A DNA stretch of 57,836 bases from Anaerolineae bacterium CG2_30_57_67 (GTDB lineage: Bacteria; Chloroflexota; Anaerolineae; Anaerolineales; Villigracilaceae). The notes under the pieces are model-generated. The model made no database searches, had not been told where the DNA came from, and worked only from the letters and a program-made list of their open reading frames with translations. The DNA lies in the NCBI GenBank assembly GCA_001872455.1, contig MNXJ01000070.1, positions 1 through 57,836 on the forward strand. Reading direction: 5' to 3'. Positions 49,432-57,836 of the stretch are shown here, in pieces. The position numbers were made by a program, and so were the translations under genes. Each line of letters opens with the position of its first letter. Position 1 is the stretch's first letter.

Positions 49432-52266
49432 ATGTCGAAAAACCGATTAATGTCCATTTTGGGCTTGCTCGTCGTCGTCAGTATGGTGCTGGCCGCTTGC
49501 GGCCCCGCCGTCACTGAAGTTCCGGCGACGGCTGTCCCTGTCGCAACTGAAGCCCCCACCGCTACCCCCGTCCCGGTTCGCCAGGGCGCGTGGGTTGACA
49601 GCGTGGTATTCACCAGCATTGACAATGCCGATGAAGCCGTCAAACAGCTTCAGGCTGACCAGATTGATGTCTTTGCCGAAACGGTTGCCAACCCCAACAC
49701 CTTCAAGACCGTTGCGGCAGATGCTAATCTGTCTTACGCCACCTCCTTCGGTTCCTACACCGAGTTGACCTTCAACCCGGTTTTGACCTTTTCGGATGGC
49801 CGTCTCAACCCGTTTGGCGATGCCAAAATCCGCGAGGCGATGAACCAGCTGATTGACCGCAACTACATCGTGCAGGAAATCTACGGCGGTCTGGCCTCCA
49901 CGAAACTGCTGCCGCTCAACTCGGCCTTCCCCGATTATGCCCGCTATGTGGATACCGCCCGCGCATTGGAAGCCAAGTACGCTTTCAACGCCGATGCCGC
50001 CAAAGCCACCATCGCCGCCGAAATGCAAGCCAACGGCGCGACCTTGGGAACGGATGGCAAGTGGATGTTCGACGGCAAACCGGTTACCATCATCTTTGTC
50101 ATCCGCATCGAAGATGAGCGCAAAGCGATTGGCGATTACATTTCCGGCATTCTCGAAGACGCCGGTTTCACCGTAGACCGCCAGTACAAGAGCCGCTCGG
50201 ATTCTTCTCCCATTTGGTATCGCAGCAACCCGACCGACGGTCAGTGGAATATTTACACCGGCGGCTGGATTACCACGGCTGTTTCGCGTGATGATGCCAC
50301 CAACTTTGCCTTCTTCTACACCAATCTGGGCCTCGGTTCGCCCTTGTGGCAGGCGTATGCCCCCAGCGAAGAATTTTTTGCCGTTTCTGAACAACTCTGG
50401 AACAGTGACTTCAAAGACATGGACGAGCGCGGCCAGCAGTTCCGCCAGGCGATGGAACTGGCCATGCAAGATTCCGTGCGCGTTTGGCTGGCTGACCAGC
50501 AAGCCTTCAGCCCCTTCAAGGCCAACGTCAAACTGGCGTATGACCTGGCGGGCGGCATCTCTGGCTCCCGCCTGTGGCCCTACACCCTGCGATTCACCGA
50601 TAAAGAAGGCGGTGAAATGCGCGTCGCCATGTCGGGCATTTTGACCGAACCCTGGAACCCCATCAATGGCTCCAACTGGATTTCCGACTCTTCGGCCAAC
50701 CGCGCTACCGGCGACGTGGCCGCCATGCCCGACCCGTACACCGGTCTGGTTTGGCCGCAACGCATCGAAAAAGCCGAAGTGGTTGCCAAGGAAGGCCTGC
50801 CCATCACCAAGAGCCTCGATTGGGTTGACCTGAAATTCCAGCCTGAAGTTACCGTTCCGGATGACGCCTGGGCCGATTGGGACGCCAACACCCAGAAATT
50901 CATCACCGTCGGCGAAGCCAAAGCGATTGCCGCCAAAGTGACCGATTTTGAAACCCAGGCTGCTGCTCTGGCTGGCGCGGTGGATTTTGCCGCGTTGGAC
51001 GATGCCGCCCTGGTTCAATTCGTCACGGACTACGCTGCCAAGTACACCGAAGTCACCGGCTATGCCGTGGATGTCGCCCCGTCCTTCGAGTCGGAAGACG
51101 CCAAAGCCGCCGTCACCGCTACAGTGGAAGAAATCAAAGCCGCCGCTGCTGAAGAGCAGGCCGCCACGTTGCTGGGATTTGCCAAAGACACCGTTGCCGC
51201 TCTCGATGGCGGCGAAGCCTTTAGCATTGCCTCGCGTGATTTCTCCACCGCCTTTGCGAAAACCGTTGTCTATTACCCCGCCGACCTGTTCACCTCTGTC
51301 AAGTGGCATGATGGCTCCCCGCTTACCATGGGCGACTTTGTCATGGGCATGATTATGACCTTTGACAATGGCAAACTGGGCAGCGCTATCTATGACGAAA
51401 ACGCCGCCTCCAGTGTGGACAGCTATCTCTCTCACTTCAAGGGTGTCAAAATCGTCTCCACCGACCCGCTTGTCATTGAAACCTACGATGACTTCTATCT
51501 GCTCGACGCCGAGACGATGATTAGCACCTGGTGGCCGGTTTACTCCTACGGTCAGGCGCCCTGGCACAACCTGGCGCTTGGCGTCCAGGCCGAAACCGAC
51601 AACAAATTGGCTTTCTCCTCCGGTAAGGCCGAAGCCAATCAGATAGAGTGGATGTCCTTCGTGGCCGGCCCCAGCCTGGAAATCCTCAAGGGCTATCTCG
51701 ATGCTGATGTTTCCAGCGGTTTCATCCCCTACGAGCCGACCCTCGGCCAGTATGTGACCACGGATGAAGCCAAAGCCCGCTTTGTCAACCTGCAAACTTT
51801 CTACGGCGCGCACAATCACTTCTGGCTCGGCACCGGCCCCTTCATCCTCGATAAGGTCTTCCCGGTTGAAAGCACGCTCACGCTCGTCCGCAACCCAGAC
51901 TTTGTTGACCCGGCGGATAAATGGGCTGGCTTCGGCGAACCCAAACTGTCCACCGTCATCGTGGACGGCGCTGGTCAGGTGACGATTGGCGCGGAAGCCA
52001 CCTTTGATGTTATGGTGACTTACGCTGATGCGCCCTACCCCGCCGCCGAAATTGCTGGCGTCAAGTACCTGGTCTTCAACGCCAAAAACGAACTGGTCGC
52101 CACTGGTGAAGCCACCCTGGTGGAAGACGGCAAGTATCAGGTCGTGCTCAGCGCCGACGTGACCAAGGGCCTCGAAGCCGGTTCCAACAAAATCGAAGTT
52201 GCTGTTTCCTCGAACGTGGTCAGCATTCCCACCTTCGCCAGCTTCGAATTTGTAACCGCCCCGTAA
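49432..52266 (+). CDS. Solute-binding lipoprotein with circularly permuted SBP_bac_5 lobes
   Basis: This 944-residue lipoprotein has lipobox VLAAC (Cys23) after an AGGAGG ribosome site. Right after the linker it starts with the segment that is normally in mid-protein (WVDSVVFTSIDNADEAVKQL then FGDAKIREAMNQLIDRNYIV). The segments usually at the N-terminus come later: VKWHDGSPLTMGDFVMGMIMTFD near residue 625, GTGPFILDKVF and LVRNPDFVDPADKW near 800-830. So the two halves are exchanged in order. An Ala/Glu-rich helical insert (about 490-600) separates parts of the second half, and an Ig-like domain (about 845-944) ends the protein. Expected to bind peptide-like solutes for operon 2. Confidence 0.88.
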   Translation: MSKNRLMSILGLLVVVSMVLAACGPAVTEVPATAVPVATEAPTATPVPVRQGAWVDSVVFTSIDNADEAVKQLQADQIDVFAETVANPNTFKTVAADANLSYATSFGSYTELTFNPVLTFSDGRLNPFGDAKIREAMNQLIDRNYIVQEIYGGLASTKLLPLNSAFPDYARYVDTARALEAKYAFNADAAKATIAAEMQANGATLGTDGKWMFDGKPVTIIFVIRIEDERKAIGDYISGILEDAGFTVDRQYKSRSDSSPIWYRSNPTDGQWNIYTGGWITTAVSRDDATNFAFFYTNLGLGSPLWQAYAPSEEFFAVSEQLWNSDFKDMDERGQQFRQAMELAMQDSVRVWLADQQAFSPFKANVKLAYDLAGGISGSRLWPYTLRFTDKEGGEMRVAMSGILTEPWNPINGSNWISDSSANRATGDVAAMPDPYTGLVWPQRIEKAEVVAKEGLPITKSLDWVDLKFQPEVTVPDDAWADWDANTQKFITVGEAKAIAAKVTDFETQAAALAGAVDFAALDDAALVQFVTDYAAKYTEVTGYAVDVAPSFESEDAKAAVTATVEEIKAAAAEEQAATLLGFAKDTVAALDGGEAFSIASRDFSTAFAKTVVYYPADLFTSVKWHDGSPLTMGDFVMGMIMTFDNGKLGSAIYDENAASSVDSYLSHFKGVKIVSTDPLVIETYDDFYLLDAETMISTWWPVYSYGQAPWHNLALGVQAETDNKLAFSSGKAEANQIEWMSFVAGPSLEILKGYLDADVSSGFIPYEPTLGQYVTTDEAKARFVNLQTFYGAHNHFWLGTGPFILDKVFPVESTLTLVRNPDFVDPADKWAGFGEPKLSTVIVDGAGQVTIGAEATFDVMVTYADAPYPAAEIAGVKYLVFNAKNELVATGEATLVEDGKYQVVLSADVTKGLEAGSNKIEVAVSSNVVSIPTFASFEFVTAP

Positions 52267-52284
52267 ACATCGTCTATCTTTCTA

Positions 52285-52322
52285 TTGCCCGGCAGGGGAG
52301 AATCACCGCCCCTGCCGGGCAA
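52285..52322 (+). terminator. Intercistronic hairpin after the operon 2 SBP gene
   Basis: A perfect 14-bp stem TTGCCCGGCAGGGG with a 10-nt loop lies 18 nt after the SBP stop and just before the permease ribosome site (ACAGGAG). It matches the position of the hairpin at 44192-44219 in operon 1, so read-through into the permeases is probably partial. Confidence 0.75.
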
Positions 52323-52346
52323 CTTTCACTTTTACAGGAGAGCGCA

Positions 52347-53474
52347 ATGACTGAAACGCTCCAACCTTCGCCTGTTCGCAAACCATCTCGCTTTGGCGCC
52401 CTGACGCGCATCGCCAAATATACCGCCGTGCGCCTGGTGACCTTGCTTTTCACGGTTGTGGTCGGCGTTTACCTGACGATTATGATTGCCAACATGGGCG
52501 GTTATGTGGATGAAATTCGCCGTGGCGAAATTGGTGAAAAAATTCAGATGTTGGCGTTAACCGATAAAACCATCAAAAACCTGCCGCCCGAAGCGCGCGC
52601 CAAACGCCTGGCCGATTTAATCCGCCTGGAAGAAAAACGCTATGGTCTCGACCGCCCCTTTGTTGTCCGCAGCTTCAGTTACCTGGCGGATGGTCTGACG
52701 CTCAACCTGGGACGTTCACAAAATATGACCAGCGACAGCGGCTCACGTCAGGTGCGTCTGATTTTGCTGGAACGCCTGCCATCCACGTTGATTTTGTTCG
52801 GCACGTCTAACCTGTTTTTGTTTTTTCTCAGTCTTTTTTGGGGACTTTCGCTTTCGCGCCAGTACGGTAGCTTTTGGGACAAACTGGTGATTGCCCTGTC
52901 GCCGCTTTCCGCAGCGCCCGGCTGGTTTTACGGCATTTTTTTGATAGTTTTGTTCGCCGCCTACTGGAAAATTCTCCCTTTTGGCGGCATGGTTTCCTCG
53001 CCACCGCCCGCCGAACCGTTGACCTATTTCCTCAGCATGCTCGTGCACATGATTCTGCCGGTTCTGGCAATTACCCTCAGTTCTATTTTCATCAGCACCT
53101 TCGCCGACCGAACTTTTTTCCTCATCTACTCCAGCGAAGATTATGTCGAAATGGCAAAAGCCAAAGGGTTGGAAGCCAAAGACATTGAACGCAAATACAT
53201 TTTGCGCCCCACCCTGCCCAACATCATCACCAATTTTGCCCTGCTGCTGATTGGTTTGTGGACAGGCGCCCCCATTTTTGAAACCATCTTCAACTGGCCC
53301 GGCCTGGGACGGGTTACCTTCCAGGCGGTTGGGCTGTACGATACGCCGGTCATCGTCGCCTCCACTGTGCTTTTTGCCTACCTGTTGGCGATTACCGTTT
53401 TCCTGCTCGACTTCATCTACGCCCTGGTTGACCCGCGCGTAAAAATCGGCGGCGGAGAAGGAAAAGCGTCATGA
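52347..53474 (+). CDS. ABC transporter permease (OppB-like)
   Basis: This 375-residue permease starts with a cytoplasmic tail, then ARLV-type first helix (AVRLVTLLFTVVVGVYLTIMIANMG). The first external loop is long (about 60-110). GLDRPFVVRSFSYL and EAA loop KAKGLEAKDIERKYILRPTLPNI follow, and it ends LVDPRVKIGG. It is the partner of the next gene, which starts within its stop (ATGA). Confidence 0.92.
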   Translation: MTETLQPSPVRKPSRFGALTRIAKYTAVRLVTLLFTVVVGVYLTIMIANMGGYVDEIRRGEIGEKIQMLALTDKTIKNLPPEARAKRLADLIRLEEKRYGLDRPFVVRSFSYLADGLTLNLGRSQNMTSDSGSRQVRLILLERLPSTLILFGTSNLFLFFLSLFWGLSLSRQYGSFWDKLVIALSPLSAAPGWFYGIFLIVLFAAYWKILPFGGMVSSPPPAEPLTYFLSMLVHMILPVLAITLSSIFISTFADRTFFLIYSSEDYVEMAKAKGLEAKDIERKYILRPTLPNIITNFALLLIGLWTGAPIFETIFNWPGLGRVTFQAVGLYDTPVIVASTVLFAYLLAITVFLLDFIYALVDPRVKIGGGEGKAS

Positions 53475-54814
53475 AAACTATCAAACGAACTTTCGCCGAA
53501 CTGGCGCAATACCCTTCCGCCGTGCTTGGCCTGGTGATTATCGCCGTCTTTGTCGTCATCTCCATTTACGCGGTCATCGCCATCCCCTACCAGAAAGCCG
53601 TGGATTTGTGGCGCGGCGGCGAAAGAATCTGGTACAAAACCCCAAAAATGGTGCCGCCCACCTGGGTCAACCTCTTCCGCGCCGAAAAATTACCCGACAC
53701 CTTCAGCCTCAACACGCTGGATGACGCCTCCACCAAACAGGCCACCCCCTCCGGCGACGGCCAGAAAATCACCATCACCCTCGACTTTGATTACAACTAT
53801 GACTCCTTCCCCCAGGAACTCTCGTTGTATTTCACTTCGACTTTTGCCCAAAAAGCGCCTTTCGTTTCCGCAGTTTGGGTTGCGCCGGATGGCCGCCAAA
53901 CCCGCCTGGTAGATTACGCCCTGCAAAGCCCCAAACAAACCTTCCGCTTTTCGCAGGATAAAAAGCTGGTCACGCGCCTGTTTGGGAAACTGCCTCAAGA
54001 AGCCCTGTTCGCCGTCCCCAAATCGGACCCGCTCACCCCGCTGAAAGGGAAGTACCAGATTCAACTGCAGGTGACCACCTTTGAAAAAGACTCCACCGTC
54101 GACGTGGAATTTGTCCAATACGGCCAGGTATACGGCATGGCGGGCACCGACCATCAACGCCGCGACCTGTCGATTGCCCTGCTGTGGGGCATGCCGGTTG
54201 CGCTCTCCTTTGGCCTGATTGCCGCCCTCGGCACCTCGCTTGCCGCCATGGTGATTGCCGCCTTCGGCGCCTGGTACGGCGGCTGGATTGACGAACTCAT
54301 TCAGCGCATCACCGAGGTCAACCTGGTGCTGCCCTTCCTGCCAATTCTCATCATGATTGGCACGTTCTATGACCGCAGCATCGTCACCATTCTGACAGCC
54401 ACCATCCTGCTCAGTATTTTTGGCGGCTCTATCAAAGGCTACCGCGCCATCTTCCTGCAAGTGCGTGAAATGCCCTACATCGAGGCCGCGCGCGCCTACG
54501 GCGCCGGTGACGCCCGCATCATTTTGCGCTACCTCTTGCCGCGAATCATCCCCCTGCTGATTCCCGCGCTGGTGACCGGCATTCCCGGCTACGTCTTCCT
54601 GGAGGCCTCGCTGGCCGTGCTTGGCCTGGGCGACCCGGTGCTGCCCACCTGGGGCAAAATTATTCAGGATGCAGAATTTAACGGCGCACTGTTCAACGGC
54701 CTCTATTACTGGATTTTGGAACCCGCCGCCCTGCTGATGATTACCGGCCTGGCCTTCTCCATGCTCGGCTTTTCCCTCGACCGCATCTTCAACCCCCGCC
54801 TGCGAGGTCTGTAA
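53471..54814 (+). CDS. ABC transporter permease (OppC-like) with large external domain
   Basis: This 447-residue permease is about 100-150 residues longer than usual. TM1 (YPSAVLGLVIIAVFVVISIYAVIAIP) is followed by an external domain of about 180 residues that is beta-rich (KITITLDFDYNYDSFPQELSLYF, KYQIQLQVTTFEKDSTVDVEF), then the conserved core with GTDHQRRDLSIALLWGMPVALSFG and EAA loop RAYGAGDARIILRYLLPRIIP. The insert may dock the large permuted solute-binding protein. Confidence 0.92.
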   Translation: MKTIKRTFAELAQYPSAVLGLVIIAVFVVISIYAVIAIPYQKAVDLWRGGERIWYKTPKMVPPTWVNLFRAEKLPDTFSLNTLDDASTKQATPSGDGQKITITLDFDYNYDSFPQELSLYFTSTFAQKAPFVSAVWVAPDGRQTRLVDYALQSPKQTFRFSQDKKLVTRLFGKLPQEALFAVPKSDPLTPLKGKYQIQLQVTTFEKDSTVDVEFVQYGQVYGMAGTDHQRRDLSIALLWGMPVALSFGLIAALGTSLAAMVIAAFGAWYGGWIDELIQRITEVNLVLPFLPILIMIGTFYDRSIVTILTATILLSIFGGSIKGYRAIFLQVREMPYIEAARAYGAGDARIILRYLLPRIIPLLIPALVTGIPGYVFLEASLAVLGLGDPVLPTWGKIIQDAEFNGALFNGLYYWILEPAALLMITGLAFSMLGFSLDRIFNPRLRGL

Positions 54815-55770
54815 TGGCTGACCAACCTTTACTTCGATTGGAAAATCTCACCCTGCACTTTCGCACCGGCAAAGGCATCGTCAAAGCGGTGGATGGCATC
54901 AACTTCAGCCTGGGCTACAAAGAAGCCGTCGTCGTGCTGGGCGAATCGGGCTGCGGCAAAAGCTCGCTCGCCAAAGCCATTTTGCGTCTGCTGCCGCGCA
55001 ATGTGGATAGTTACTCTGGCAAAGTTTATCTGGAAGACCAGGAACTGATGGCGCTTTCGGATGAAGAATATCGCAAACAAGTGCGCTGGGTGCGCATGTC
55101 CATGGTGCCGCAAGCGGCCATGAACGCGCTCAACCCGGTGCTGAAGGTGGGTGACCAGGTGGCCGAACCGATGATGATTCATCACGGCGTTGGCCGCGAG
55201 CAGGCGCTGGAGCAGGCCGCGAAAATGTTTCAGCACGTTGGCGTTCCGGTGGATTTTATTGACCGCTATGCTTTTGAATTGAGCGGCGGAATGCGTCAGC
55301 GCGTTGCCATTGCCATGGCGCTCATCACCGCCCCCAGCCTGATTATCCTCGACGAACCGACTTCTGCGCTGGATGTCATTACCCAGGCCAACATCTTCAA
55401 CGTTCTTAAGCGCATCAAAAAAGAACTGGAAATCAGTTTTGTGCTCATCACCCACGACATCGCCACGTCCAGCGAGCTGGCCGACCGCGTAGCCGTCATG
55501 TACGCCGGGCAAATCGTCGAAGTGGGTGACGCTGCCAGCTTTTTTGAAGAACCCCTGCATCCCTACTCGCGCATGTTGATGGCTTCCGTCCCACGCCTGC
55601 GTGGCGAAACCGAGCCAGAATTCATCGTCGGCCAGCCGCCCAGCCTGCTCGACCTGCCGATCGGCTGCCGCTTCGCCGATCGCTGCCCGCTGCGCTTTGA
55701 AAAATGCGCCCAAGAGCCGCCCGTGTTCGAAAAATCGGGCAGCACCGTCAAGTGCTGGAAATACGCTTAG
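54814..55770 (+). CDS. ABC transporter ATPase (OppD-like)
   Basis: This 318-residue ATPase has [12 protein letters not shown] (Walker A), [26 protein letters not shown] (Walker B) and ITHDIATS. The Q-loop is SMVPQAAMNALNP. C-terminal cysteines CRFADRCPLRFEKC and VKCW are the oligopeptide-type tail. TAATG overlap with the preceding permease start/stop shows translational coupling. Confidence 0.94.
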   Translation: MADQPLLRLENLTLHFRTGKGIVKAVDGINFSLGYKEAVVVLGESGCGKSSLAKAILRLLPRNVDSYSGKVYLEDQELMALSDEEYRKQVRWVRMSMVPQAAMNALNPVLKVGDQVAEPMMIHHGVGREQALEQAAKMFQHVGVPVDFIDRYAFELSGGMRQRVAIAMALITAPSLIILDEPTSALDVITQANIFNVLKRIKKELEISFVLITHDIATSSELADRVAVMYAGQIVEVGDAASFFEEPLHPYSRMLMASVPRLRGETEPEFIVGQPPSLLDLPIGCRFADRCPLRFEKCAQEPPVFEKSGSTVKCWKYA

Positions 55771-55779
55771 GAGTCAATC

Positions 55780-56793
55780 ATGGTCGCACCCGCTCCCATT
55801 CTCACACAAGAAGAAACAGCCGCGCCCCTGCTGGAAATTAATGACCTGCACGTTTGGTTTGAACTGCGCCGCTGGGGATTTAGCCACGCTGGTTACGTCA
55901 AAGCCGTCGATGGCGTCACCTTCAACCTGAACTACGGCGAATCCATCGCCGTCGTTGGCGAATCGGGCTGTGGAAAATCCAGCCTGATGAAAACCATTCT
56001 CGGCATCAACAAACCGACCGGCGGCCTCGTCCGCTTTCAGGGCCGCGACATCAACCACTTTTCCCGCGCCGACTGGCACGCCTACCGCGCCCAGGTGGGC
56101 TATGTGCAGCAAGACCCGTTTGGCGCCCTGCCGCCTTTCATGAATATTCACCAAATTTTGGAAGAACCGCTGATTGTACACGGCGTCAAAGATTCGACGG
56201 AGCGCGACCGGCGCGTGCGCAAAGCCATGGAAGAAGTGCGCCTGACCCCGGCGGATGACTTCCTGCAAAAATTCCCGCACATGCTCAGTGGCGGACAGCA
56301 ACAGCGCGTTGTCATTGCCCGCGCTATTATTTTGGAGCCAAAAATTATTGTCGCCGACGAGCCGGTTTCCATGCTCGACGCCTCGGTGCGCGTGGAAATT
56401 CTCAAACTGCTGCGTGGCTTGCAGCAGTTGCACAACCTGGCCGTCATTTACGTCACCCACGACCTCTCCACCGTGCGCTATTTCTCCGAGCGAGTCTTCG
56501 TCATGTACGCCGGTAATGCCGTCGAAAAGGCGCCCATTCTCAACCTGCTGCGCACGCCGCTGCATCCCTACTCGCAGGCCTTGCTGGACGCCACCTCGGA
56601 CCCCGACGCCAACAACGCGTTGACGTTTCGTGAACTGCCGCCCGGCGAGCCGCCCAGCTTGGTCAATCCGCCCAGCGGCTGCCGCTTCCATCCGCGCTGC
56701 AGCAAAATGATCGCGGGATTGTGCGACGTGGCAAAACCGTCAGAGATTGAGCGCACTCCTGGTCATCAGGTGGCGTGCTGGCTCTACAAATGA
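55780..56793 (+). CDS. ABC transporter ATPase (OppF-like)
   Basis: This 337-residue ATPase has [41 protein letters not shown] and THDLSTVRYFSERV. The tail has CRFHPRCSKMIAGLC and VACW cysteines. It completes the ATPase pair of operon 2. Its stop overlaps the start of a small membrane protein gene. Confidence 0.94.
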   Translation: MVAPAPILTQEETAAPLLEINDLHVWFELRRWGFSHAGYVKAVDGVTFNLNYGESIAVVGESGCGKSSLMKTILGINKPTGGLVRFQGRDINHFSRADWHAYRAQVGYVQQDPFGALPPFMNIHQILEEPLIVHGVKDSTERDRRVRKAMEEVRLTPADDFLQKFPHMLSGGQQQRVVIARAIILEPKIIVADEPVSMLDASVRVEILKLLRGLQQLHNLAVIYVTHDLSTVRYFSERVFVMYAGNAVEKAPILNLLRTPLHPYSQALLDATSDPDANNALTFRELPPGEPPSLVNPPSGCRFHPRCSKMIAGLCDVAKPSEIERTPGHQVACWLYK

Positions 56794-56990
56794 AATCGCT
56801 GACCCCCGTTCAGATTCTCTGGCTGGCGTTTGCGCTGGTGTTCACCGGCTGGTTGATTCCCATTTTCATCGTCCTGAAGTTTTTGCCGTCCACGTTTCTG
56901 CTCAATTTTTTGGCTTATGGCGCTTCCATGGCCGGTGTTTTGATGGGCATAACCGGGGTTGCTTTGTATAATCGCGCCCGCCGCAAGTAA
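56790..56990 (+). CDS. Small two-helix membrane protein in opp operon 2
   Basis: This 66-residue protein begins within the stop of the preceding ATPase gene (ATGA). Two membrane segments ([23 protein letters not shown] and [21 protein letters not shown]) are joined by a short loop; the C-terminus is basic (NRARRK), so the ends are probably cytoplasmic. I do not recognise a family. By position it may be an accessory subunit of the transporter. Confidence 0.75.
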   Translation: MKSLTPVQILWLAFALVFTGWLIPIFIVLKFLPSTFLLNFLAYGASMAGVLMGITGVALYNRARRK

Positions 56991-57075
56991 AACTGCGGCA
57001 GCCCAATTCGGTGAAGGTGATATAAAATACAGCTTCAATCGCATTCATCCAACTCAACCTCTGCGGAGCGTGTTC

Positions 57076-57836
57076 ATGGAACAAAAAGGCCCGTTGCTCG
57101 AAGTCAAAAACCTGAAAACCTACTTCTTCACCGAAGATGGCGTGGTGAAAGCGGTGGACGGCGTGGATTTTTACGTGCGCCCCGGCGAAGTGCTCGGCCT
57201 GGTGGGCGAATCTGGCTGCGGAAAAAGTGTCACCTCGCTTTCAATTATGCGCCTGGTGGGCGCCCCCGGCAAAATCGTCTCGGGCGAAATCATTTTTGAC
57301 GGCAAAAACCTGGTCACTGCCAGCGAAAATGAGATGATTCAAATTCGCGGCAACCGCATTTCGATGATTTTCCAGCAGCCGCAAACTGCCCTCAACCCCG
57401 TCTTCCGCGTTGGCGACCAAATTGCCGAAGTGCTGGGCATTCATCAGGGCATGAACAAACAAGCCGGGCGCGCCCGCGCTGTGGAACTGCTTCAAATGGT
57501 CGGCATCCCCGAACCGGAACGCCGCGCTGAAGCCTACCCGCACGAACTTTCCGGCGGCATGGCCCAGCGCGTGATGATTGCCATGGGCCTGGCCTGCGTC
57601 CCAGCCCTGCTCATCGCCGACGAACCCACTACCGCGCTGGATGTCACCATTCAGGCGCAGATTCTTGACCTGATGCGCAACCTGCGCGAGAACATCGGCA
57701 CCGCCATCATTCTTATCACGCATGATTTGGGCGTTGTCGCCGAAATGTGCGAGCGTGTGGCGGTGATGTACGCCGGCCAAATCGTGGAGGAAAGTGACGC
57801 TGTCAATCTCTTTGGACATCCCCTGCACCCGTACAC
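57076..57836 (+). CDS. ABC transporter ATPase (OppD-like), 3' truncated by window end
   Basis: The open frame from ATG 57076 runs to the window end without a stop. The 253 visible residues have [21 protein letters not shown] (Walker A), [12 protein letters not shown] (Q-loop), [33 protein letters not shown] and [21 protein letters not shown]. It is closest to the OppD-like ATPase of operon 1 ([13 protein letters not shown] against [13 protein letters not shown]). It may be the second ATPase set of operon 2 or start a further unit; the rest is beyond the window. Confidence 0.93.
   Translation, partial: MEQKGPLLEVKNLKTYFFTEDGVVKAVDGVDFYVRPGEVLGLVGESGCGKSVTSLSIMRLVGAPGKIVSGEIIFDGKNLVTASENEMIQIRGNRISMIFQQPQTALNPVFRVGDQIAEVLGIHQGMNKQAGRARAVELLQMVGIPEPERRAEAYPHELSGGMAQRVMIAMGLACVPALLIADEPTTALDVTIQAQILDLMRNLRENIGTAIILITHDLGVVAEMCERVAVMYAGQIVEESDAVNLFGHPLHPY

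Noticed and set aside
49447-51819. 790-codon open frame antisense to the permuted binding protein
   Set aside because: Same reason: a shadow of the strong third-position GC bias of the plus-strand gene; no ribosome site or motif.
49432-52266. Assembly artefact explaining the permuted order
   Set aside because: The frame is open over all 944 codons with smooth junctions, a proper lipobox start and an Ig-like end, which a random misjoin would not give; still listed as a refutation test.

Overview
The window (57.8 kb, GC-rich, ends inside a gene) looks like a chromosomal segment of a Chloroflexota bacterium, most likely Anaerolineae. This is inferred from protein style: lipoproteins with an LAAC lipobox, Pro/Thr-rich stalks, nSTAND-WD40 and CHAT proteins, several Opp-type ABC systems, and many short intergenic palindromes. 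No rRNA, tRNA, CRISPR, phage or transposase gene was seen.

Layout: (1) 210-3436: a bactofilin-like membrane protein, then convergent MFS transporter and nadD. (2) 3596-13829: a six-gene, same-strand block with its own sigma-70-like promoter and a closing hairpin. It encodes a C39-like peptidase with SH3 domains, a CHAT-SIR2 fusion, an nSTAND NTPase with a membrane segment and 14 WD40 repeats, a gingipain/caspase-fold (C25-like) protein, and two small unrecognised proteins. It is the best candidate in the window for an undescribed system, probably a proteolytic/NAD-directed conflict or programmed-death module. (3) 14001-17895 (minus): an ArsR-controlled metal/arsenic operon (arsR, ArsP-type permease, small thioredoxin, TauE remnant, OsmC, NifX-like, CDF exporter). 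(4) 18222-23802 (minus): coiled-coil protein, coaD, recG, anti-sigma, ECF sigma factor, cytochrome b561. (5) 23923-29392 (plus): coaE fusion, cdaA, YbbR/CdaR, der, surE behind a near-consensus promoter. (6) 29425-39577: cell-wall enzymes (L,D-transpeptidase, amidase), a LURP-one-like protein, prephenate dehydrogenase, GIY-YIG protein, aminotransferase, sugar nucleotidyltransferase, chromate transporter, pcrA and mscL. (7) 40024-57836: two oligopeptide-type ABC operons. Operon 1 is ATPase-ATPase-SBP-permease-permease. Operon 2 is SBP-permease-permease-ATPase-ATPase-small membrane protein-ATPase. Between them lie a cytochrome c and an orphan solute-binding lipoprotein.

Sequence-level highlights: a solute-binding protein whose lobes are in circularly permuted order (49432-52266); an 8-bp tandem repeat (11 copies) between two conflict-module genes; a dispersed family of palindromes with a GCGACAT-type core, including a MITE-like 200-bp inverted pair at 34953-35150 with a related half copy at 41-120; and a palindromic repeat inserted in frame in the CDF exporter gene. 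All functional calls rest on reading motifs by eye; no database search was possible.
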